Below are positions 1 to 4,368 of a stretch of 8,284 nt of DNA, one piece after another. Made by a program: the position numbers and the translations under genes. The notes under the pieces are model-generated. The model was not told the DNA's origin. It was given only the letters and a program-made list of their open reading frames with translations, and searched no databases. The stretch comes from Candidatus Aenigmatarchaeota archaeon. GTDB taxonomy: Archaea; Aenigmatarchaeota; Aenigmatarchaeia; QMZP01. The DNA lies in the NCBI GenBank assembly GCA_016202725.1, contig JACQOD010000070.1, positions 1 through 8,284 on the forward strand, read 5' to 3'. Positions within the stretch are counted from its first letter, which is position 1. Each line of letters begins with the position of its first letter.

Positions 1-134
1 TAAGGACCCTGCTCAATAGCCACTCGCTCATAGGCGATAAGCCTGGCGTATTCCTCCCAATCCCGTTTCCCGAGGGCCTCAGTCATAAGGTCACGGAAAA
101 TGGGCCCGTATTTCAATAACCGCTCTCTCAGCAT
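1..134 (-). CDS. Unknown small or partial protein, cut or ending at the window edge
   Basis: An open frame starts at ATG 134-132 and runs leftwards for 44 complete codons to the window edge. The last two visible bases read TA, so it either stops at once (a 44-residue protein) or continues. The peptide begins MLRERLLKYG and is rich in charged residues, with DWEEYARLIAYERVAIEQGP near the edge, which suggests a helical soluble protein. I recognise no family. The start is supported by a TATA-like box centred about 26 bases upstream, the spacing seen for the other genes here. It lies directly downstream of the 5S rRNA gene on the same strand, and its promoter overlaps or abuts the 5S 3' end, so some readthrough from 5S is possible. 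Confidence 0.5.
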   Translation of the reverse strand, partial: MLRERLLKYGPIFRDLMTEALGKRDWEEYARLIAYERVAIEQGP

Positions 135-154
135 GATAAACCACCTGGGTTAAA

Positions 155-164
155 GTATTTAAAT
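155..164 (-). promoter_or_regulatory. TATA-like box for the left-edge gene
   Basis: On the minus strand the AT-rich palindromic stretch TATTTAAATA sits about 26 bases before the ATG at 134, right after the 5S 3' end. It could serve as a TATA box, as part of the AT-rich region ending 5S transcription, or both. Confidence 0.5.
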
Positions 165-165
165 A

Positions 166-276
166 GGGCAGCTATCTGGGATTCCCGGGCGATGCCCAGT
201 ACACCCCAGACCGCCGGGGAGCTTGACTTCTGTGTTCGGAATGGGAACAGGTACACTTCCCCGCTATGGCCGCCAT
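166..276 (-). rRNA. 5S ribosomal RNA
   Basis: The minus strand reads as a 5S rRNA, the small RNA of the large ribosomal subunit. It starts near GGCGGCCATAGCGGGG and contains the highly conserved loop CCATTCCGAACACAGAAGTC followed by AAGCTCC. The 5' end GGCGGC pairs with GCTGCC at the 3' end (one G-U pair) to form helix I, which sets the ends to within a few bases. The estimated length, about 111 bases, is slightly short for archaeal 5S. No 23S sequence lies upstream; the next gene upstream is a membrane protein. The gene has its own TATA box about 24 bases before the 5' end, so it appears to be transcribed alone rather than as part of a 16S-23S-5S operon. Confidence 0.93.
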
Positions 277-296
277 CTTGTAGTGGGCAGCGGGGC

Positions 297-304
297 TTTA
301 TAAG
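297..304 (-). promoter_or_regulatory. TATA box of the 5S rRNA gene
   Basis: The minus strand carries CTTATAAA centred about 24 bases before the predicted 5S 5' end, the standard archaeal TATA-to-start distance. A perfect inverted repeat (307-321) lies immediately on its upstream side. Confidence 0.75.
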
Positions 305-306
305 CG

Positions 307-321
307 TTGCTGAGGCAGCAA
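307..321. repeat. Inverted repeat directly upstream of the 5S TATA box
   Basis: TTGCTG, three bases (AGG), then CAGCAA form a perfect 6-bp inverted repeat. It lies where BRE and upstream factor contacts would be. It could be an operator, a barrier to readthrough from the upstream membrane-protein gene, or chance in GC-rich DNA. Confidence 0.45.
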
Positions 322-363
322 GAGCGCCTCCACAGTGGCCAATCACCCGACCAACGCCACGAG

Positions 364-385
364 GCGGCAGCGCGAGCGCTGCCGC
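364..385. repeat. Perfect 9-bp GC-rich hairpin between membrane-protein gene and 5S
   Basis: GCGGCAGCG, loop CGAG, then CGCTGCCGC form a perfect 9-bp stem. On the minus strand it follows the T-rich tract at 395-407 and precedes the 5S promoter, so it may strengthen termination of the membrane-protein transcript or insulate 5S. Confidence 0.5.
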
Positions 386-394
386 TGGGCGAGT

Positions 395-407
395 AAAAAA
401 AGAAAAA
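395..407 (-). terminator. Oligo-T terminator of the four-helix membrane protein gene
   Basis: About 12 bases after the stop codon the minus strand has a run of five Ts, one other base, then seven Ts. Archaeal RNA polymerase terminates at such oligo-T tracts. The stable hairpin at 364-385 follows about ten bases further on. Confidence 0.7.
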
Positions 408-418
408 TAGAGGGGGCC

Positions 419-745
419 TTACTTGGCCTTGGTGACCGCGTAGACCTCGCGGAGGGCCACCAGCAGGGCGGCACCGGCCACGAACGCGACGAAGTGCGCC
501 AGCACCGTGGTCGCGGTCGCGCCCAGGGCGTCCGTGGCGGACAGCACGAAACCCGCCAGGAGCAGGGCGACGGTCCCGGTCAGGAACCGCTGGACCTCGC
601 TCCCGGTCACGTTGAGCAGGCCCACGATGATCCCGAGGACCATCAGGCCCGTCACTGCCATTGGACCGACATTCACGAACCCCGCGGCCACCGAAACAAT
701 GAGGCCGGCGTAGAACGCGATGCGTCCAATACGTTCCATGTTCAT
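419..745 (-). CDS. Small four-helix membrane protein of unknown function
   Basis: This 108-residue protein is almost entirely hydrophobic. Likely membrane segments are at about residues 8-24, 29-46, 54-72 and 81-98. A short polar break around 47-53 (NVTGSEVQ) lies between the second and third, and the C-terminus is basic (VTKAK). The N-terminus MNMERIGR has no cleavable signal. Proteins of this size and layout, with a helix-breaking NVTG/NITE-like patch, are to my memory common and unnamed in DPANN archaea; no function is known to me. The start at 745 is preferred over the second Met (739) because a TTTAAA box lies 24 bases upstream of it. An oligo-T terminator follows the stop. It is divergent from the zinc-ribbon pair, sharing a 187-base intergenic region full of inverted repeats. 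Confidence 0.85.
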   Translation of the reverse strand: MNMERIGRIAFYAGLIVSVAAGFVNVGPMAVTGLMVLGIIVGLLNVTGSEVQRFLTGTVALLLAGFVLSATDALGATATTVLAHFVAFVAGAALLVALREVYAVTKAK

Positions 746-765
746 GCCCCCCTTTGGTCAGTGGG

Positions 766-771
766 TTTAAA
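766..771 (-). promoter_or_regulatory. TATA box of the membrane protein gene
   Basis: TTTAAA on the minus strand, centred about 24 bases before the ATG at 745, fits a leaderless archaeal transcript. Confidence 0.65.
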
Positions 772-778
772 GCCTTGC

Positions 779-793
779 CATAACGGCGTTATG
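779..793. promoter_or_regulatory. 15-bp palindrome, candidate operator
   Basis: CATAACG, a central G, then CGTTATG form a perfect palindrome with 7-bp arms. It sits 8 bases upstream of the membrane-protein TATA box and inside a divergent promoter region. Symmetry and position fit a dimeric regulator site. No regulator gene is seen nearby. Confidence 0.45.
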
Positions 794-809
794 CACGGGA
801 GGGTGGGAG

Positions 810-833
810 CTGCTTTCCCCCGCGGGGAAGCAG
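810..833. repeat. GC-rich hairpin in the divergent intergenic region
   Basis: CTGC, one bulged T, TTCCCC, loop CGC, GGGGAA, GCAG form a 10-bp stem with one bulge. It lies between the divergent membrane-protein and zinc-ribbon promoters, with no evident gene whose end it could mark. Confidence 0.4.
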
Positions 834-882
834 GGAAAACCGGCAGCCGGCGAACCAGTCAGAGCCGCCCCCCGGGTTGTCA

Positions 883-906
883 CCCCCCCGTGAGGGATCG
901 GGGGGG
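883..906 (+). repeat. G/C-run hairpin followed by a T run, touching the zinc-ribbon TATA box
   Basis: Seven Cs and a G, an 8-base loop, then C and seven Gs form a perfect 8-bp stem followed by CTTTTTATT. Read rightwards it looks like an intrinsic terminator, but no rightward gene precedes it. The T run probably acts as the TATA box of the next gene. A short rightward RNA ending here cannot be excluded. Confidence 0.45.
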
Positions 907-907
907 C

Positions 908-915
908 TTTTTATT
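908..915 (+). promoter_or_regulatory. TATA-like box of the zinc-ribbon operon
   Basis: TTTTTATT is centred about 21.5 bases before ATG 933 and 27.5 before ATG 939. Other genes here show 24-26, so the box does not decide between the two starts. Confidence 0.5.
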
Positions 916-932
916 CGCGGACACCCAATAGT

Positions 933-1085
933 ATGCACATGGCGGACAAAAAGGGACGGAAGAATGCCGTCTCCTGCGACAAGTGCGGCACCTTCATGCG
1001 TTCGGTCTTTTCGGATATGGAACGGACCTATCACATCCTGGCCTGTCCTTCCTGCACCAACCAGGTCAAGCTGTCCATGAAGTGA
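933..1085 (+). CDS. 50-residue zinc-ribbon protein
   Basis: This short gene encodes 50 residues (48 if the second ATG at 939 is used). Two CxxC pairs, Cys15/Cys18 (SCDKCG) and Cys38/Cys41 (ACPSCT), are separated by 19 residues, the layout of a single zinc-ribbon knuckle binding one zinc ion. The N-terminus is basic (KKGRK), and the protein ends shortly after the second knuckle. Such mini zinc ribbons are often nucleic-acid or protein-binding accessories in archaea, but the exact role is unknown. The gene ends 6 bases before the next start, so the two zinc-ribbon genes are very likely co-transcribed. Reality is supported by the paired cysteines, the promoter upstream and the tight spacing. Its small size means automated callers may miss it. 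Confidence 0.8.
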   Translation: MHMADKKGRKNAVSCDKCGTFMRSVFSDMERTYHILACPSCTNQVKLSMK

Positions 1086-1091
1086 GAGCCC

Positions 1092-1343
1092 ATGGGCTAC
1101 AAGCCGCACAAGATCGAGATGAAACGCGGGCGCCGCAGGGGGAAGCGGCCTGAGCCGGCCCAGTATCTCTGCGAACGCTGCGGCAAGCCCACGGTCCTGC
1201 CCTTCATCCCCCGGGGGACCGCGCCCATCCTCTGCAAGGGCTGCCTGCGGAAGAAGAAGAAGCGGGAGGAGCAGGAAGCCAGGGCCGCGGCGAACCTGCA
1301 GGCCCGCCGGGAGCGCGAGGCGGCGGCGCAGGCGATGGCGTGA
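1092..1343 (+). CDS. CxxC-x17-CxxC zinc-ribbon protein with basic, coiled tail
   Basis: The product has 83 residues. Residues 1-20 are strongly basic (KRGRRRGKR). A zinc knuckle follows: Cys27/Cys30 (CERCG) and Cys48/Cys51 (CKGC), separated by exactly 17 residues containing PFIPRGTAPI. This matches the CxxC-x17-CxxC domain known in bacteria and archaea, where a PF-x-P element lies between the cysteine pairs. From residue 53 to the end the chain is KKKKREEQEAR-like and alanine-rich, probably one long charged helix. The basic ends suggest nucleic-acid or ribosome binding; this is inference. It lies 6 bases after the first zinc-ribbon gene, likely in one operon, and a hairpin begins on the last base of its stop codon. 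Confidence 0.85.
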   Translation: MGYKPHKIEMKRGRRRGKRPEPAQYLCERCGKPTVLPFIPRGTAPILCKGCLRKKKKREEQEARAAANLQARREREAAAQAMA

Positions 1344-1362
1344 GATCCCCCTTCGGGGATCT
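1343..1362 (+). terminator. Hairpin at the end of the zinc-ribbon operon
   Basis: AGATCCCC, loop CTTC, GGGGATCT form a perfect 8-bp stem starting on the last base of the stop codon. No strong T run follows, so it could be a 3'-end stabilising or pausing structure rather than a full terminator. Confidence 0.5.
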
Positions 1363-1529
1363 TCAGGTCGCCCTCGCACGGGTCTGCTCCCCGCCGCCCG
1401 GGCGGTGCGATTGGCGACCGCCAGCGGTCCTTGAAAAGAACATCAGCGGGAGCTAGCGCCAGCGCGGCTGCTGGCCTGGGCAACGGCTGGGGCGCTGCAC
1501 TGCGCCGCACGGCCGCCGCCAGGGAAACC
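1363..1529. other. GC-rich structured intergenic region without a recognised gene
   Basis: Between the zinc-ribbon operon and the DUF59 promoter lie about 167 very GC-rich bases with several self-complementary parts. These include the palindrome CCGCCCGGGCGG, GACCGC-CA-GCGGTC, GCCAGC...GCTGGC, an outer AGCGCC...GGCGCT pairing, and GGCGC...GCGCC at 1491-1506. I found no tRNA, RNase P or SRP RNA signature and no convincing ORF. It may be an untranslated leader or trailer, a small RNA, or simply composition-driven structure. Confidence 0.3.
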
Positions 1530-1535
1530 TATAAA
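1530..1535 (+). promoter_or_regulatory. TATA box of the DUF59 gene
   Basis: TATAAA, the best consensus match in the window, is centred 25.5 bases before the ATG at 1558. This predicts a leaderless transcript. Confidence 0.75.
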
Positions 1536-1557
1536 TCCCCTTCCAGCCAGTATCCTC

Positions 1558-1851
1558 ATGGTAACGGAGACGCAGGTCAGGAAGGCGCTGGAGAACGTCT
1601 ATGATCCCGAGCTCCGGCTGGACATCCAGACCCTCGGGCTGATTTACGGGGTCAAGGTGAAGGGGGAAGAGGTCCACATACGCATGACCTTCACCACGCC
1701 CGCCTGTCCCTACGGACCCCAGCTCGTGGAGGACGTGAAGGGTGCGGTCCTCACCCTGAAGGGGGTGGGCTCCTGCGAGGTGCAGATCGTCTTCAACCCC
1801 CCCTGGAAGCCCTCGGAGGACATCAAGGCCGCCTTGGGGATTCCCTACTAA
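1558..1851 (+). CDS. DUF59/MIP18 family Fe-S cluster assembly protein (SufT-like)
   Basis: The 97-residue product is a complete single-domain member of the MIP18 (DUF59) family. Relatives act in cytosolic maturation of iron-sulfur proteins (SufT in bacteria, CIA2/MIP18 in eukaryotes). Visible hallmarks are DPEL at residues 16-19, the LGLIYGVKV strand turn at 26-34, the TTPACPYGP motif with the conserved Cys50, and the closing NPPWKPSEDIKAALGI. Cys50 is the residue linked to Fe-S or metal handling in the family. No SUF or ApbC/Mrp genes are visible in the window. The start is fixed by the TATAAA box 25 bases upstream. Homology to the second intergenic repeat copy begins right at its stop codon. 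Confidence 0.93.
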   Translation: MVTETQVRKALENVYDPELRLDIQTLGLIYGVKVKGEEVHIRMTFTTPACPYGPQLVEDVKGAVLTLKGVGSCEVQIVFNPPWKPSEDIKAALGIPY

Positions 1852-1999
1852 GGGCGAACCACAGCATAACGTGAACCGTCTTCAAGACCTCGGACGAGGA
1901 GATGAGGTCATTGCGCATCCGCAGGCATTCGCTTATCCGCAATGGGATTTCGCCACCAGCTCGGGGAAATAGGCAGTTTGTTTTGGGGCAAGGCCTAAG
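1848..1999. repeat. Diverged intergenic repeat, copy A
   Basis: This stretch is homologous to 7103-7250. Positions 1848-1910 align without gaps to 7103-7165, with 48 of 63 bases identical by hand count. The match includes 20 identical bases starting CGGACGAGGAG (1891-1910) and TGAACCGT at 1872-1879. After a 3-base gap, 16 more identical bases follow (1918-1933, TCCGCAGGCATTCGCT), then looser similarity through CAATGG and GGGGAAA to about 1999. Differences do not favour third codon positions in the obvious frames, and copy A has stops where copy B is open on the plus strand, so coding looks unlikely. It may be a mobile-element relic or a small RNA. Strand is unknown. Confidence 0.7.
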
Positions 2000-2342
2000 C
2001 AAAGCAGCTGAAATCGGGCGGATCCTTTGGCCAGCATAGCGTGAGATGCCTGGTCTTTCTCGAAGGGGAGGGATCGTTGGCAACCCTCGTCGTGCCTGAG
2101 GTGAAACCAGAGATACGCTACTTGGCTTAACGCGGCAAGCCAGAATAATCAGCAGACTGACTGGATCCTTCGCCCTTGGTTCCTGCGGAAGTGGTGACGA
2201 GTAGTTTCACCACTGAAGCTAGCGCACTGCCGAATGGCATGCGGCACAAGCCCCCCTTCGCACCCTGCGGCTGCTGCTCCAGGCGCGGGGAGAGGGAGTA
2301 GCGGATGCCACCTGTCCCTACGTTAGGCCGCAGCATGCGCTT
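2000..2342. other. Gene-free stretch with several hairpins upstream of the phosphorylase
   Basis: No convincing protein or known RNA gene is seen. Self-complementary elements are TGGCTT/AAGCCA (2123-2128 and 2137-2142), a perfect 8-bp AGTGGTGA/TCACCACT (2190-2197 and 2207-2214), and a nearby TGCCG...CGGCA. This clustering and the less GC-rich composition would fit a structured RNA or a decayed insertion. I found no T-loop sequence of a tRNA and no RNase P or SRP core motif. Since the phosphorylase has its own TATA box at 2343, this is probably not its leader. Confidence 0.35.
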
Positions 2343-2348
2343 TTTAAA
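2343..2348 (+). promoter_or_regulatory. TATA box of the phosphorylase gene
   Basis: TTTAAA, preceded by further Ts, is centred 24.5 bases before the ATG at 2370, again predicting a leaderless mRNA. Confidence 0.7.
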
Positions 2349-2369
2349 GCCAGTCCCCCCACAGAGGTC

Positions 2370-3116
2370 ATGGCGATCATCGGGATCGTGGGTGGCACCG
2401 GCATGGAGGGATTCCTTCCAGGGTTCGCGCCCGCGGCCGGAGAGGCCACCTACCACGTCAACGGGACGCCCTTTTCCCTGCAGATCCCCCACCTGCGCGG
2501 CGAGGCAGGACCCCACCAGGTGCTCTACCTCAACCGCCACGATTTTGCCCAGCCGCCCCACCACCGGCCAGATACCATCCACGCCAAGGCGTACATGAGT
2601 TTCTTCCGCCAACAGGGGGCAGGGAACGTGCTCGCCACGTCCGCTGTGGGGAGCGCGCACCTGCACATCCCTCCCGGGATGCTCGTCATCCCGTCAGACT
2701 ACATGGACTTCACGAACAGCGACGTGTCCCTGGATGAGGGCGCCCAGTACTCCGGCATGGAAGAACCCTTCCCGCTGCGGCGCTACCTCCTGCGGGCCGC
2801 GGAGGGGGATAAGGAGGTCACAACCCACGGCACGTACGTCCTGTTCAAGAAGGGGCCGGCCTTCGAGACCCGGGAGGAGGTCGCTTTCCTGGGCGGGCTG
2901 GCGGGACGCCACCCCCTCCTGCTGGGGATGACCGTCCCTCAGGAGGCCATGCTCGCCCGGTCCCTGGGCATGGCGTACGGCTGCGTGGCCGTGGTGACCA
3001 ACTTCGCCGCGGGCATGGGGGATCCCATCTCCCATGAGGGCAACAAGGACGTCTTCGCCTCAGCTATCCCGCGGGTGCAGCGGATCCTGCGGGCGACCAT
3101 AGACCTCATCGAATAG
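2370..3116 (+). CDS. MTAP-family nucleoside phosphorylase, probably 6-oxopurine or methylthioinosine specific
   Basis: The 248-residue protein belongs to the PNP/MTA phosphorylase family, which splits purine nucleosides with phosphate into base and ribose-1-phosphate. Visible are the N-terminal phosphate loop IGIVGGTG (residues 4-11), NRHDF (55-59) with PPHHRP, ATSAVGS (89-95), GPAFET (162-167), and GMT (186-188) leading to VVTNFAAG (208-215). True MTA phosphorylases carry an Asp-x-Asp pair in the last motif for adenine; here it is Asn211-x-Ala213. That pattern is known from 6-oxopurine nucleoside and methylthioinosine phosphorylases such as those of Methanocaldococcus jannaschii and Pseudomonas aeruginosa. 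I therefore infer hypoxanthine/guanine nucleosides or methylthioinosine as substrate, in purine salvage or methionine-sulfur recycling. A deaminase partner is not in the window. It converges on the CorA gene. Confidence 0.92.
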   Translation: MAIIGIVGGTGMEGFLPGFAPAAGEATYHVNGTPFSLQIPHLRGEAGPHQVLYLNRHDFAQPPHHRPDTIHAKAYMSFFRQQGAGNVLATSAVGSAHLHIPPGMLVIPSDYMDFTNSDVSLDEGAQYSGMEEPFPLRRYLLRAAEGDKEVTTHGTYVLFKKGPAFETREEVAFLGGLAGRHPLLLGMTVPQEAMLARSLGMAYGCVAVVTNFAAGMGDPISHEGNKDVFASAIPRVQRILRATIDLIE

Positions 3117-3155
3117 TGGCCAGCATGACCGGCTGTCGCCAGCCAGGAGAGCGTG

Positions 3156-3345
3156 CTTTTCAGGGGCCTGTTCTGGAAAAGGCCCCCGCCCTTGCGGCTG
3201 AACTTCCGCAGAAAAGGTCAGAAGCCGCCCTTGTGGCTGAACTTCCGCAGAAAAGGTCAGAAGCCGGCCTTTTGGTTGAGCTTTTCCGCAGAAAAGGTCA
3301 GAAGCCGGCCTTTTGGTTGAGCTTTTCCGCAGAAAAGGTCAGAAC
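3156..3345. repeat. Tandem array of 39-41 base hairpin units between convergent genes
   Basis: Copies begin at 3203, 3242, 3281 and 3322 (periods 39, 39, 41), the last partial, and a degenerate zeroth copy begins near 3156. The core of the unit is TTCCGCAGAAAAGGTCAGAA. In the copies at 3281 and 3322 CTTTTC-CGCA-GAAAAG forms a perfect 6-bp hairpin; the copies at 3203 and 3242 lack two Ts and fold poorly. The last hairpin ends one base from the CorA stop, and the stop codon itself lies in repeat sequence. T-rich runs occur on both strands, so the array may terminate transcription of both converging genes. Two sequence types (GCCGCCCTTGTGGCTGAA and GCCGGCCTTTTGGTTGAG) show successive duplication. 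Confidence 0.9.
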
Positions 3346-4295
3346 CAGCGGTGGCGTTTGAAGTAGGACACCATCACCGCGATCAGCAGGAGCATCCCCA
3401 GGATGACCGCCCAAAATCCCAGGGGGTGGCCTGCCCCCGGCAGGTAGCTGAAGTTCATGCCGTAGATGCCAGAAATCACCGAGAGGGGCAGCATGATCGT
3501 GGCCATGATGGACAGGACCTTCATGATCTCGTTCATCCGGTTGGACATCGAGGACATGTACGCGTCAAACGAGCTGGCAAGGGCGTCCTTGTAGTCCTCG
3601 ATCATGTCCGTGACCGTGAAGAAGTGGTCGTACACGTCCCGGAAGTAGGTCTGGCACTCCGCGGAGATCAGCGGATACTTGTTCTTCGCGAGGAAGGAGA
3701 TCTTCTCCTGCTGGGCGATCAGCTTCTTCTTGATCTTGTTGATCCGCTTCTTGAGGTCGAGGATCTTCTCCAGGACCGTTCCATCCGGCTTGGTGGTGAG
3801 GCTGTTCTCGATCTTGTCAATCACGTCGTCCAAAAGCTCGAGCACGGGGATGAAGTTGTCCACCTCCTCGTCCACCAGGTGGTGCATGAGGAAGTCCGGC
3901 CCCCTCCTGAGCAGCCGGGTCAGTTCCTCCTTCTCCCCCTTCAGGCGCTCGAACCCCCCGATCTTCTTCCGGTGGGAGGTGATCAGGAAGTCCTTCCCCA
4001 GGACGAAGTCCAGCTCCCGCAGCATGACGTTCTTCTCCTTGTAGACACCATATAAGATCACGAAGAGGTAGCTCTTGAAGTCCTCGATCTTGGTCCGGGT
4101 GTTGAGGGAGAGGATGTCCTCCGCGGTGACGGGATGGAGGCCGAAGATGCCCTGGAGCTCGCTCACGATCTCGTGGCTGGGACCGGTGAGGTCGATCCAC
4201 AGGTGCACGCCCTTCAGGGCGAGGGCCTTCACCCTCCCTGGGGAGAAATGCTCCTTCTGGACCCCTTCCGCTCCCAGGGAGAAGAGGTCGATCAT
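3339..4295 (-). CDS. corA: CorA-type divalent metal ion transporter
   Basis: The 318-residue product is a full-length CorA family channel, which carries Mg2+ and sometimes Co2+ or Ni2+ across the membrane as a pentamer. The cytoplasmic part (about 1-255) holds HPVTAEDIL (54-62), the FVLGKDFLITSH strand (97-108) and long charged helices around 140-255. Two membrane helices lie at about 258-279 and 292-311, and the signature selectivity motif YGMNF (278-282) closes the first. The C-terminus KRHRWF is basic, as is usual for the family. The start at 4295 is supported by an ATATAT box 25 bases upstream. The stop codon lies in the tandem repeat array that separates it from the convergent phosphorylase gene, so the 3' end of the gene is in repetitive DNA. 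Confidence 0.96.
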   Translation of the reverse strand: MIDLFSLGAEGVQKEHFSPGRVKALALKGVHLWIDLTGPSHEIVSELQGIFGLHPVTAEDILSLNTRTKIEDFKSYLFVILYGVYKEKNVMLRELDFVLGKDFLITSHRKKIGGFERLKGEKEELTRLLRRGPDFLMHHLVDEEVDNFIPVLELLDDVIDKIENSLTTKPDGTVLEKILDLKKRINKIKKKLIAQQEKISFLAKNKYPLISAECQTYFRDVYDHFFTVTDMIEDYKDALASSFDAYMSSMSNRMNEIMKVLSIMATIMLPLSVISGIYGMNFSYLPGAGHPLGFWAVILGMLLLIAVMVSYFKRHRWF

Positions 4296-4317
4296 ATCCC
4301 TACTTGGTCAGGTGCCC

Positions 4318-4323
4318 ATATAT
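4318..4323 (-). promoter_or_regulatory. TATA box of corA
   Basis: ATATAT on the minus strand is centred 25.5 bases before the ATG at 4295. It lies in the 73-base gap after the aminopeptidase gene, so corA has its own promoter. Confidence 0.7.
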
Positions 4324-4368
4324 CTTTCGGCGCGGGGCTTTGGCACGCGAACGGCTCCTTGCCGGCCT

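Noticed and set aside
883..915. Intrinsic terminator of a rightward gene
   Set aside because: No rightward gene lies upstream; the T run is better explained as the TATA box of the zinc-ribbon operon, though a small RNA cannot be fully excluded.
335..931. Long rightward frame over the membrane protein and intergenic region
   Set aside because: It is an antisense shadow with low-complexity, Arg/Gly/His-rich translation typical of GC-rich wrong frames. The minus strand encodes a clear membrane protein with promoter and terminator.
789..1379. Minus-strand 196-residue frame over the zinc-ribbon genes
   Set aside because: It is an antisense shadow; the plus strand shows paired CxxC motifs, operon spacing and a promoter.
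1823..2083. Minus-strand 86-residue frame across repeat copy A
   Set aside because: It overlaps the end of the DUF59 gene, the corresponding frame in copy B has a stop, there is no TATA box at the usual distance, and it resembles no known family.
2000..2342. tRNA, SRP RNA or RNase P RNA gene in the large gap
   Set aside because: No T-loop, no SRP loop sequence and no RNase P core sequence were found on either strand by eye.
3156..3345. CRISPR array
   Set aside because: Units are tandem with no unique spacers, the whole 39-41 base unit repeats, and there are no cas genes.
3116..3361. Rightward frame from GTG 3116, including a repeated 13-residue peptide
   Set aside because: It consists mostly of the tandem repeat. 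Its frame breaks periodicity when the unit changes to 41 bases, it has no promoter, and it runs into the opposite-strand corA gene.
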